A DNA stretch of 8,616 nucleotides, taken from positions 1 through 8,616 of the forward strand of contig CAMDPJ010000090.1 in NCBI GenBank assembly GCA_945903925.1, read 5' to 3'. Positions within the stretch are counted from its first letter, which is position 1. Each line of letters opens with the position of its first letter. The DNA comes from Chryseobacterium gleum (GTDB lineage: Bacteria > Bacteroidota > Bacteroidia > Flavobacteriales_C > GCA-002722245). Position numbers and translations under genes: made by a program. Under the pieces are notes generated by a model. It did no database searches. It was not told the origin of the DNA and saw only the letters and a list, made by a program, of their open reading frames with translations. This document shows positions 1-6,185 of this stretch, piece by piece.

Positions 1-14
1 GCAATGACGAAGGG

Positions 15-836
15 TTATGGAAACTTAGGATATTGTTGAAAATCAGGATCGCGTTTTTCCAAGAAAGCTTTTTTACCTTCTTGCGCTTCTTCTGTTAAAT
101 AGTAAAGAAGAGTAGCGTTACCAGCCAATTCCATGATGCCTTGTTGCCCGTCTAGTTCTGCATTAAGAGATGCTTTAATCATTCTTAAGGCAAGCGGACT
201 TCTCTTCATTATCGTTTTGCACCATTCAACAGTGGTGTCTTCTAGTTGAGCCAAAGGAACAACTTTGTTCACCATGCCCATTTTTTCTGCTTCTTTGGCA
301 GTATATTGTTCGCACAAGAACCAAATCTCGCGTGCTTTTTTTTGTCCTACGTGACGCGCTAAATATGATGAACCGAAACCGCCATCGAAAGAACCAACTT
401 TCGGTCCGGTTTGTCCGAAACGAGCATTATCACTCGCAATAGTTAAATCGCACACCACGTGTAATACATGTCCGCCACCAATAGCATATCCATTCACCAT
501 CGCAATTACCGGTTTAGGTAGTGAGCGAATTTTCTTGTGCAGATCTAAAACGTTCAAGCGTGGCGTTCCATCTTCGCTAATATATCCACCAATTCCTTTT
601 ACATTTTGATCACCACCCGAGCAAAAAGCTTTGTCACCCGCGCCAGTAAAAACAACCACATTAATATCAGCACGTTCACGGCAAACATCCATTGCTTCCA
701 GCATTTCCATGTTTGTTTCCGGGCGAAATGCATTGTACACTTGCTCACGGTTGATGGTGATTTTTGCGATGCCCTCGAAGAACTCAAATTTAATGTCTTC
801 GTAATCTTTTATGGTAGTCCAGTTTCTTGTTGCCAT
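15..836 (-). CDS. menB: 1,4-dihydroxy-2-naphthoyl-CoA synthase (naphthoate synthase)
   Basis: Crotonase-fold enzyme that closes the second naphthalenoid ring, turning o-succinylbenzoyl-CoA into 1,4-dihydroxy-2-naphthoyl-CoA in cytoplasmic menaquinone synthesis. The 273 residues match the family's usual length (E. coli about 285) and look complete. Visible signatures are SGGDQ at 73-77, the oxyanion-hole region YAIGGGH at 117-123, GQTGPKVGSFDGG at 141-153 with the likely catalytic Asp151, REIWFL at 169-174, and the conserved tail LAGNATLLYYLTEE at 237-250. Gln142-Thr143-Gly144 with Trp172 is the pattern of the bicarbonate-dependent (type I) MenB; type II enzymes carry an Asp there instead. The ATG lies one base after the menD stop, so the two genes are almost certainly cotranscribed and probably translationally coupled. 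The leader is A-rich with no clear Shine-Dalgarno. The TAA stop is 14 bases from the window edge, so downstream partners are not visible. Confidence 0.97.
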   Translation of the reverse strand: MATRNWTTIKDYEDIKFEFFEGIAKITINREQVYNAFRPETNMEMLEAMDVCRERADINVVVFTGAGDKAFCSGGDQNVKGIGGYISEDGTPRLNVLDLHKKIRSLPKPVIAMVNGYAIGGGHVLHVVCDLTIASDNARFGQTGPKVGSFDGGFGSSYLARHVGQKKAREIWFLCEQYTAKEAEKMGMVNKVVPLAQLEDTTVEWCKTIMKRSPLALRMIKASLNAELDGQQGIMELAGNATLLYYLTEEAQEGKKAFLEKRDPDFQQYPKFP

Positions 837-837
837 T

Positions 838-2529
838 TTAATTCTTTTTTAAATAATCAAAGTATTGCAATAGTATTTCTGTGTTTTTTTCTCCTTGTGT
901 TTTAATTTCCACCACACAACATTGATTGTAAGCAGCAGCATAAACTGTATCTAAAGTTTTTTGCAAGCTTTTTTCTTCTTTGCAAAGGTAATAATCTACG
1001 CCAAAAGCTTTGGCAATAAATTCTGCCGACCAGTTGTGTTTTGTTTCAAAGAATTGCTCTAGTACATCGGTTTGCGACGGACCGTCGATAATTCTAAAGA
1101 TATTTCCACCGCCGTTGTTGATGATGATGATGCGTAAATTTTGAGGTAGGTGCTGATTCATCAAAGCATTGCTATCATAGAAAAAAGATAAATCACCGCT
1201 AATTACAGTGGTCAGTTTTTCCGACGAATAAGCCGCACCTGCAGCAGTGCTAATGGTTCCGTCAATACCGCTTGTTCCTCTGTTGCTATAGCCAAACAAA
1301 TTTCTGTTGGCCATAGTATTGTACAAATTCGAGTAGCGAACAGGAGTGCTGTTGGCCAATTGAACATCGGTTTTAGCTGGAATATTTTTTAATATGATGT
1401 CGAAAGCTTTTAAATCGCAGAAAGAAATTTTCTCTAAAAATTTCGTAAAGATAGAGGTGAGTTTTCTGTCTTTGCTAATCCACAAATCGCGGTACTCGCT
1501 TTTGGTGTTGCCCAGCTTTTCAAAGTGCGGTAAAACCTGCTCTGGCGCTACCGGAATAATCTTACTCAAGCATTTAAAAGTATCTACATAATCGTTTGAA
1601 GCGTTGATGTGCCAATGAATTTGAGGTTGATTTTTTCTAAAGAAAGACTTCACTTTAGCAGAGACTATTGGTCCGCCAATGGTGATGAGCAAATCAGGAA
1701 TAAATTCTTTCGCACCTTCATCTTCAATGCTAATGATCAATCGGTCGATACTGCGGTTGAAATTTTCGCCAAATAAGTTCGAAGTAGTTTCAGTAAGCAC
1801 CACCACTTTGTCTTGTTTGGCTATTTTATTTAGAGAATCGTTGATCTTTTTGTTTGGTTTTAATAAACCAGTGATGATTAAAACCTTCTTTGCTTTTTTC
1901 CATTCTTTTTGCAATTCAGCTATTTTGTCGTTTGGCAAAGAAAGTTGAGTGCTAATGGTTTCAAAAGTATTTTGAGCGTTTGGTTTGTATTCTTTGCTTT
2001 GGTACAAAGGTTCACGCAAAGGAATATTGATGTGTACCGGACCAAACTCAGGAAACTTAGCCGTTTCAATAGCTTCAGAAACAATACGCGATGCATACCA
2101 AAAATCATCGGCATGCGAAGGCTCTTGCGGCAACTGAAAACTCTTTTTAATGTAATTGCTGTAAATATTTTGCTGACGAATGGTTTGTCCGTCCACCTGA
2201 TCAATCCATTCCATCGGTCTATCGGCAGTAAAAACCACCAAAGGAATCTTTTGGTAATAAGCCTCTGCAATTGCAGGAGCGTAATTCAAAGCCGCAGTTC
2301 CGCTAGTACAAGCAATACCCACAGGTTCACCTAACTGCTGCGCCATTCCTAAAGCGAAAAAAGCCGCAGCGCGCTCATCTATAATCGAAATGCAATTGAT
2401 TTTCTTGTGCTTGTTAAAAGCGATGGTTAACGGTGCATTCCGCGACCCAGGAGAGATAACAATATTCTTCAATCCCTTGGCGTAGCAGATATCAACCAAA
2501 TTTTTTATGTGTTCTTTCGAAGTGGACAA
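838..2529 (-). CDS. menD: SEPHCHC synthase, ThDP-dependent (TTG start)
   Basis: 2-succinyl-5-enolpyruvyl-6-hydroxy-3-cyclohexene-1-carboxylate synthase. It joins isochorismate with the succinic semialdehyde unit derived from 2-oxoglutarate, using thiamine diphosphate and Mg2+, and is the committed step to menaquinone. The 563 residues are normal for MenD. Motifs: SPGSR at 26-30 (substrate-binding Ser/Arg), IDERAA at 50-55 with Glu52 as the probable cofactor-activating Glu, CTSGTA at 74-79, TADRP at 101-105, NRGTSGIDGTIST at 416-428, and the ThDP/Mg motif from GDLSFFYD (445-452) to NNGGGNIF (471-478). The start is read as TTG at 2529-2527: an in-frame TAA lies at 2538-2536, two codons upstream, and the first in-frame ATG (about residue 62) would delete the SPGSR and Glu52 motifs. 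The sequence before it is AAAGAGAC. A near-consensus -7 element TATATTTA lies at 2554-2547 without a matching TTG, so a separate promoter is possible but weak. The TAA stop abuts menB. Confidence 0.96.
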   Translation of the reverse strand: MSTSKEHIKNLVDICYAKGLKNIVISPGSRNAPLTIAFNKHKKINCISIIDERAAAFFALGMAQQLGEPVGIACTSGTAALNYAPAIAEAYYQKIPLVVFTADRPMEWIDQVDGQTIRQQNIYSNYIKKSFQLPQEPSHADDFWYASRIVSEAIETAKFPEFGPVHINIPLREPLYQSKEYKPNAQNTFETISTQLSLPNDKIAELQKEWKKAKKVLIITGLLKPNKKINDSLNKIAKQDKVVVLTETTSNLFGENFNRSIDRLIISIEDEGAKEFIPDLLITIGGPIVSAKVKSFFRKNQPQIHWHINASNDYVDTFKCLSKIIPVAPEQVLPHFEKLGNTKSEYRDLWISKDRKLTSIFTKFLEKISFCDLKAFDIILKNIPAKTDVQLANSTPVRYSNLYNTMANRNLFGYSNRGTSGIDGTISTAAGAAYSSEKLTTVISGDLSFFYDSNALMNQHLPQNLRIIIINNGGGNIFRIIDGPSQTDVLEQFFETKHNWSAEFIAKAFGVDYYLCKEEKSLQKTLDTVYAAAYNQCCVVEIKTQGEKNTEILLQYFDYLKKN

Positions 2530-2538
2530 GTCTCTTTA
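2527..2538 (-). promoter_or_regulatory. TTG initiation site of menD bounded by an upstream in-frame stop
   Basis: Read on the minus strand, this stretch is TAA-AGA-GAC-TTG. The TAA closes the menD frame, so translation can only begin at or after AGA. TTG is the first recognised initiation codon; the next TTG is at codon 11. The purine-rich AAAGAGAC immediately before it could act as a ribosome site but sits closer than a usual Shine-Dalgarno. TTG starts are known to initiate less efficiently than ATG, so this may hold down MenD output. Confidence 0.7.
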
Positions 2539-2563
2539 ATTTGGCGTAAATATAAATAAAGTA

Positions 2564-2587
2564 GGGGAGGTATGGTAGTGTCGGGGG
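2564..2587 (+). other. G-rich patch between menD and the exported-protein gene
   Basis: Four guanine runs (4, 2, 2 and 5 G) occur within 24 bases of otherwise AT-rich DNA. They would allow a two-layer G-quadruplex on the plus strand. The minus-strand transcript toward menD would be C-rich here. The remainder of the 78-base gap (2530-2607) shows only the weak -7-like element TATATTTA at 2554-2547 and no hairpin that looks like a terminator. Confidence 0.3.
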
Positions 2588-2607
2588 ATTGAATTTCCTG
2601 TCATTTT

Positions 2608-3177
2608 TTATTCTTCAATATATGTCGTACTTTTTTCAAGTACCCATTTGTTATTTATTAGAATGTATTGGCGTTCTTCTGTGGTTCCTTTAAACTTTAT
2701 GTATATCGTTTCCTTCTCTTTTTTTTGATTTTTTAGAGCTGTGATTTTTAGCACTTTCTTTAGTATATCGTCCGGTCCATAATACCAATATTCTATGGTG
2801 CTGTCTTTAGGGTAGTAAAATTCTCTATAATAATGATCCCCATAAAAGCCATTGTATTTTGAAAACGTAAATGAGGAATCATTTTCTTGAATTTTAAGGG
2901 ATTGATAGATGCTGTCTTCAAAGGTTTCTATGAATTCTGTTAATTTTCCTTGGTTAGAATAATGAATAAGTATAGTTCTATTATTACTATACTCAACATC
3001 AACACGAAGAAAGCCATTAACTTTATATTTATTTGATAGACTATCGGCTTTTTTAATAAACGTCGTTATAGAGAACGTTGTGTCTCTTTTAGGATATTGA
3101 GATTTTTCGGTATGTAAAAAAACACTCTGCGCGAAAATTGAATTTGAAAACAGAATAAAGAGTAGAAGTTTTTTCAT
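2608..3177 (-). CDS. exported protein of unknown function
   Basis: I do not recognise this 189-residue protein. Residues 1-16 are a typical signal peptide: Lys-Lys, a hydrophobic core LLLFILF, then SIFA before Gln17, the cleavage pattern common in Bacteroidota. There is no lipobox Cys, so a periplasmic or secreted product is expected rather than a lipoprotein. The mature part is hydrophilic and rich in Tyr, Lys, Ser, Thr and Glu, with short strand-like stretches (DVEYSNNRTILIHYS at about 61-75, YYREFYYPKDSTIEYWYYG at about 116-134). This suggests an all-beta fold, but no domain can be named. The ATG at 3177 is preferred because it starts the signal peptide; an overlapping upstream ATG at 3185 reads only two codons to TGA. 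The gene follows the nuclease gene after 73 bases and precedes menD by 78. No clear promoter of its own is seen (TACTTTTA is the best -7-like match), so readthrough from the nuclease promoter is possible. Confidence 0.75.
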   Translation of the reverse strand: MKKLLLFILFSNSIFAQSVFLHTEKSQYPKRDTTFSITTFIKKADSLSNKYKVNGFLRVDVEYSNNRTILIHYSNQGKLTEFIETFEDSIYQSLKIQENDSSFTFSKYNGFYGDHYYREFYYPKDSTIEYWYYGPDDILKKVLKITALKNQKKEKETIYIKFKGTTEERQYILINNKWVLEKSTTYIEE

Positions 3178-3251
3178 TTTTTCATTTTAGAATGCAGTTT
3201 TTTCAGATCGTTACACAGCCAATAGATAGTAAAAGTATCATTTTGTATTTC

Positions 3252-4262
3252 TTATCCATTTATCAATTTCCTATTTCTATCCGCAATCATATCTGCCAAC
3301 TCATCTTCCGTAGGAAGTACTGTTTTATATTTTGCAGCAAACAACTGATTTTTTTCTTGTAATATAGAATATTTCACAATGGTTTCGTCTTTTTCGGCGC
3401 ATAGGATGATGCCAATAGTTGGGTTGTCATCTTCTTTTCGTTTTAGTGCATCAAACATACGCACATACATATCTATTTGGCCAATATCGGCATGACTTAA
3501 TTTCGTGGTTTTTAAGTCGATGATCACAAAACATTTCAGTAAGTAATTGTAGAAAACCAAATCGATATAGAAATGCGAAGTTTCGGTGCTTATGCGCATT
3601 TGACGATCTACAAAAGAAAAACCTTTACCAAGCTCAAGCAAAAATTTTTGAAGATTGCCTATTAATGCTTTTTCCAATACCGATTCTTTACCCGTTAAAT
3701 CTTCAGGAACATCTAGAAATTCTGCAACATAGGGATCTTTAATAAAATCGGAAGGATTGAATTTGTTCGTTTCGTTGGTAGCTGTGTTTTCTTGTGTAGA
3801 AAGTAAACGATGGTAATATCCACTTTTGATGTTGCGTTCCAGTTGACGAGAACTCCAGTTTTGTGAAGAAGCTTCATCTATATAATATGCCCGTTCCTTT
3901 GGATCATCTAGGCGCATAATTAGTCGAATGTTGGTCCAACTTAAATTGGCTACGCACTGCGTAGCTAATTGGTCGAAATCGGGAAACGCAACATAAAATT
4001 GCCTAATATTCTTGAGATTAGCTTCCGAAAAGCCTTTACCGAAATTGCTTGATAGGTGACGAGATAAATTCGTTATTAAATAATCTCCATAACCAGCTCT
4101 GCTTTGTCCTTGTTGCTCTTTTTCTACAATACGTTTGCCTATATTCCAATAAGTTTCTACCATAATGGAGTTTACGGCCTTGTAAGCTGTTTTTCTAGCT
4201 TGGCTAAGTAATTCACTTATTTCGAAAAAGAAGGAATTGTCGTTAGGTTTAATTGATTCCAT
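3252..4262 (-). CDS. YhcG/DUF1016-family PD-(D/E)XK nuclease domain protein
   Basis: Stand-alone member of the YhcG (DUF1016) family, with two parts. The N-terminal DUF1016 region (about residues 10-160) carries family landmarks VETYWNIGKRIVEKEQ (35-50), RAGYGDYLI (55-63), LSWTNIRLIMRL (107-118) and SSRQLERNI (137-145). The C-terminal PD-(D/E)XK nuclease-like domain (about 175-330) keeps FYIDLVFYN with Asp234, IDLK with Asp249 and Lys251, and the following GQIDMYV (261-267), so the catalytic set looks intact. Family members occur near restriction-modification and mobile loci, but their biochemical role is poorly defined; nuclease activity here is inferred from fold and residues. The 336-residue form starting MESIKPND is chosen because a strong TTG-N20-TAGATTTG promoter lies just upstream. 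A longer reading, adding 55 residues from 4427, would overlap the end of menF, have Lys/Arg-rich low-complexity sequence and begin upstream of that promoter. No methylase or specificity gene is adjacent. Confidence 0.9.
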   Translation of the reverse strand: MESIKPNDNSFFFEISELLSQARKTAYKAVNSIMVETYWNIGKRIVEKEQQGQSRAGYGDYLITNLSRHLSSNFGKGFSEANLKNIRQFYVAFPDFDQLATQCVANLSWTNIRLIMRLDDPKERAYYIDEASSQNWSSRQLERNIKSGYYHRLLSTQENTATNETNKFNPSDFIKDPYVAEFLDVPEDLTGKESVLEKALIGNLQKFLLELGKGFSFVDRQMRISTETSHFYIDLVFYNYLLKCFVIIDLKTTKLSHADIGQIDMYVRMFDALKRKEDDNPTIGIILCAEKDETIVKYSILQEKNQLFAAKYKTVLPTEDELADMIADRNRKLING

Positions 4263-4282
4263 TTCTTGTTTAGTCTTGAAAT

Positions 4283-4313
4283 CAAATCTAATGGATTTAT
4301 TTTTGAGATTCAA
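4283..4313 (-). promoter_or_regulatory. Bacteroidota-type promoter for the YhcG-like gene
   Basis: On the minus strand, TTG (4313-4311), a 20-base spacer and TAGATTTG (4290-4283) match the Bacteroidota -33/-7 pattern TTG-N(17-23)-TAnnTTTG exactly. The -7 element ends 20 bases before the ATG at 4262, implying a leader of roughly 15 bases. This supports both the short start and independent transcription from menF. Confidence 0.6.
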
Positions 4314-4320
4314 TTTACAG

Positions 4321-4364
4321 CGATTAAAAAATGCAATCTTGCGATTTTTTTTCGATCGCGAAAA
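4321..4364. repeat. inverted repeat and recurring GCGAT/ATCGC motif after menF
   Basis: The 16-base inverted repeat TTTTCG-ATCG-CGAAAA at 4349-4364 could form a 6-bp stem with a 4-base loop. The pentamer ATCGC (or its complement GCGAT) also occurs at 4341-4345 and 4355-4359, with a further copy across 4320-4324. The hairpin sits 12 bases past the menF stop, but in the direction of menF transcription it is followed by A residues, not U, so it is not a standard intrinsic terminator. A weak terminator, a protein-binding site or chance are all possible. Confidence 0.3.
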
Positions 4365-4375
4365 GGATTGTATTT

Positions 4376-5422
4376 TTACCCCAACACCCTCACCATCGTC
4401 CCAGCCTTTTTCTCTGTCTCTTCCCATTCTTTCTCCACCACAGAAGACTTGGTAATTCCGCCACCCACAAAAAGGGCGATGCCTTTGTTGAATATTTTTC
4501 CGCAGCGCAGGTTTACAAAGAAGTGACTGTTTTTGTTGGGTGATATTGGTCCGGCAAAACCACTGTAATATTCTCTGTCGTGTTTTTCAGTTGACGCAAT
4601 CATCTCCAAGGCTTTCGCTTTTGGGAAACCGCCAACGGCAGGAGTAGGGTGCAAGCGGTTGATGAGTTCGGGTAAGTTGGTGTTCTTGTTGAATGTGCCG
4701 CGAATATTGGCTCTTATGTGGTAAAGATTTCCTGCTTTTATGGTTTCTGGCGCATCGGCCTCTAGGCTATCTAAATCGTGTAAATTTTGGGTCAGAAAAT
4801 GAGTCACCACCATTTGCTCTTCCATCTCTTTGTTGCTCCAGTTTTCACCTTCGCTGATGGTGCCGGCAAGGGCGGTGGTTTCTAAAATATTTTCGTGTAG
4901 GGCAACAAATTTTTCCGGACTAGCACCCAGCCATAATCCCGCAGAGGGCGAGTAGTACAAATAAACGTAAGCCTCTTTATATTTCTCTAAAAGCTGAGTG
5001 AAAATTAAATGAATGTTCAATCGCTCTTTCTCCACCAATTTGATGCGCGATAAAATTGCTTTCTTCATTCTTTTGTGCGCAAATTCCTCTTGAAATAAAT
5101 CGAACTGATTTTTGTATTCTGCGAGAGTGCTAACATGAAGATTGTTCTCTTGCGAAATTTCTTCAGTTTGAATGGAAGTAGCTTTAAATGCTGCTAAAGA
5201 AAGCTCGTTCGCTTCACCTTCAATCAATTCAATGTTGTGTTTTGCAGCATCAAAAGGATGAAAAAGAAATCCGGCAGTATCTAAAGAAAATTGAGGTAGA
5301 ACTTTTACTGCATCGGCTTCTAAATAAAAAACTTTTTCATCACCCGACAAACGATACAAAACAAAGGGTTTTCTAGCCTTTGTGCGTTCTAAAACATGAT
5401 TATTTAAATCGTCAATTTGCAT
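4376..5422 (-). CDS. menF: isochorismate synthase
   Basis: Chorismate-binding enzyme that isomerises chorismate to isochorismate with Mg2+, the entry to menaquinone synthesis. At 348 residues it is shorter than E. coli MenF (about 431), but the C-terminal catalytic domain is complete. Motifs: KKAILSR at 120-126 with Lys121 in the position of the catalytic base, GASPEKF at 166-172, TTALAGT at 182-188, KEMEEQ at 198-203 (Mg-binding Glu region), LHPTPAVGGFP at 257-267, REYYSGFAGP at 283-292, VNLRC at 303-307, GGGI at 320-323, and EWEET at 332-336 (second Mg-binding Glu group). An EntC/DhbC siderophore role would look similar; menD and menB nearby favour menaquinone. The ATG at 5422 is close to a good -7 element, so the leader is extremely short. 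It diverges from the response regulator gene. Confidence 0.94.
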   Translation of the reverse strand: MQIDDLNNHVLERTKARKPFVLYRLSGDEKVFYLEADAVKVLPQFSLDTAGFLFHPFDAAKHNIELIEGEANELSLAAFKATSIQTEEISQENNLHVSTLAEYKNQFDLFQEEFAHKRMKKAILSRIKLVEKERLNIHLIFTQLLEKYKEAYVYLYYSPSAGLWLGASPEKFVALHENILETTALAGTISEGENWSNKEMEEQMVVTHFLTQNLHDLDSLEADAPETIKAGNLYHIRANIRGTFNKNTNLPELINRLHPTPAVGGFPKAKALEMIASTEKHDREYYSGFAGPISPNKNSHFFVNLRCGKIFNKGIALFVGGGITKSSVVEKEWEETEKKAGTMVRVLG

Positions 5423-5429
5423 TTCCTTG

Positions 5430-5462
5430 CAAACCTACATTTTTCTTTGCTTATTTTAGCAA
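5430..5462 (-). promoter_or_regulatory. Bacteroidota-type promoter for menF
   Basis: On the minus strand, TTG (5462-5460), a 22-base spacer and TAGGTTTG (5437-5430) fit TTG-N(17-23)-TAnnTTTG. Only 7 bases separate the -7 box from the menF ATG, so the transcript would be leaderless or nearly so. The -33 element lies 4 bases from the start codon of the divergent response regulator, so the two control regions physically overlap. A weaker plus-strand match (TTG 5417-5419, N22, TTTCTTTG 5442-5449) may serve the regulator. Confidence 0.5.
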
Positions 5463-5466
5463 TGAA

Positions 5467-6162
5467 ATGGAAGCAGAAACACGCATATTATTGGTCGACG
5501 ATGAAGAGAATTTGGTTGATTTGATTCAGCTTAATTTAGATTTGGAAGGCTTTAAAGTTAAGGTGGCGCGCGATGGTAAAGAAGCATTGAAGCTATACAA
5601 GGAACAGCGTTTCAACTTGGTGATTTTAGATATTATGTTGCCTTATGTAGATGGATTGCAAGTTTGCGAAACCATTAGATTAACCGATAAGCAAATTCCA
5701 ATTTTAATGTTGTCGGCAAAGCATAGCGGACAAGATCGCATTGCCGGACTAAAGGCGGGCGCCGATGATTATTTAGTAAAACCATTCAATTTAGAAGAAC
5801 TTTTATTGCGTGTTCAAATTTTGGTGAAGCGCTCAGCCCCTGCGGGTAATATTGGTTTAACAGAGTATTCATTTGGTGAAAATTACGCCAATTTCGACAC
5901 CTATGAATTTAAGGGGATAAACAATCAGCAAGGCATTTTATCGTCGCGTGAAATGAAATTATTGAAACTGTTAATAGAGAAGAAAGGTGAAGTAGTATCT
6001 CGCGATTTGATTTTAGAAATGATTTGGGGTGTGGATGTTTATCCATCTACGAGAACCATTGACAACTACCTTTTGAATTTCAGAAAATACTTCGAACCAG
6101 ACCCTAAAAATCCGGTTTACTTTCATTCTGTAAGAGGTGTTGGTTATAAGTTTAGCGAGTAG
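5467..6162 (+). CDS. OmpR/PhoB-family response regulator transcription factor
   Basis: Two-component DNA-binding response regulator of 231 residues, normal for the family. The receiver domain (about 1-122) has the acidic pair Asp11-Asp12, phosphoacceptor Asp55 in LVILDIMLP, the switch Ser83, and Lys105 in KPF. The winged-helix DNA-binding domain (about 130-231) has SSREMKLLKLLI (159-170), the recognition-helix region TRTIDNYLLNFRKYF (195-209) and the wing VRGVGYKF (222-229). An upstream in-frame ATG at 5380 would add 29 residues and extend into the divergent menF gene, so ATG 5467 (MEAETRILLVDD) is chosen because the receiver strand begins there. No histidine kinase lies next to it; the next gene downstream is a convergent transporter. 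Its target is unknown; the shared 44-base promoter region makes itself or menF plausible, but that is inference. Confidence 0.93.
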   Translation: MEAETRILLVDDEENLVDLIQLNLDLEGFKVKVARDGKEALKLYKEQRFNLVILDIMLPYVDGLQVCETIRLTDKQIPILMLSAKHSGQDRIAGLKAGADDYLVKPFNLEELLLRVQILVKRSAPAGNIGLTEYSFGENYANFDTYEFKGINNQQGILSSREMKLLKLLIEKKGEVVSRDLILEMIWGVDVYPSTRTIDNYLLNFRKYFEPDPKNPVYFHSVRGVGYKFSE

Positions 6163-6185
6163 ACCTCTCTAAAAGTATGTTTTAC

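Noticed and set aside
599..905. Short open frames on both strands over menB (62 and 99 codons)
   Set aside because: They lie in alternative frames within the strongly conserved menB coding region and have no recognisable protein features.
1394..2334. Several open frames of 65-141 codons over menD on both strands
   Set aside because: All are shadows of menD, which has clear family motifs along its whole length.
4263..4427. 55-residue N-terminal extension of the YhcG-like protein
   Set aside because: Overlaps the menF coding end, lies upstream of the predicted promoter, and does not look like a DUF1016 N terminus.
4237..4543. Three overlapping plus-strand frames (70-86 codons) across the nuclease/menF junction
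   Set aside because: Antisense to two real genes and their short gap; low-complexity, Phe/Ser/Pro-rich translations without domains.
5380..5466. 29-residue N-terminal extension of the response regulator
   Set aside because: It would extend into the divergent menF gene and precede the normal start of a receiver domain.
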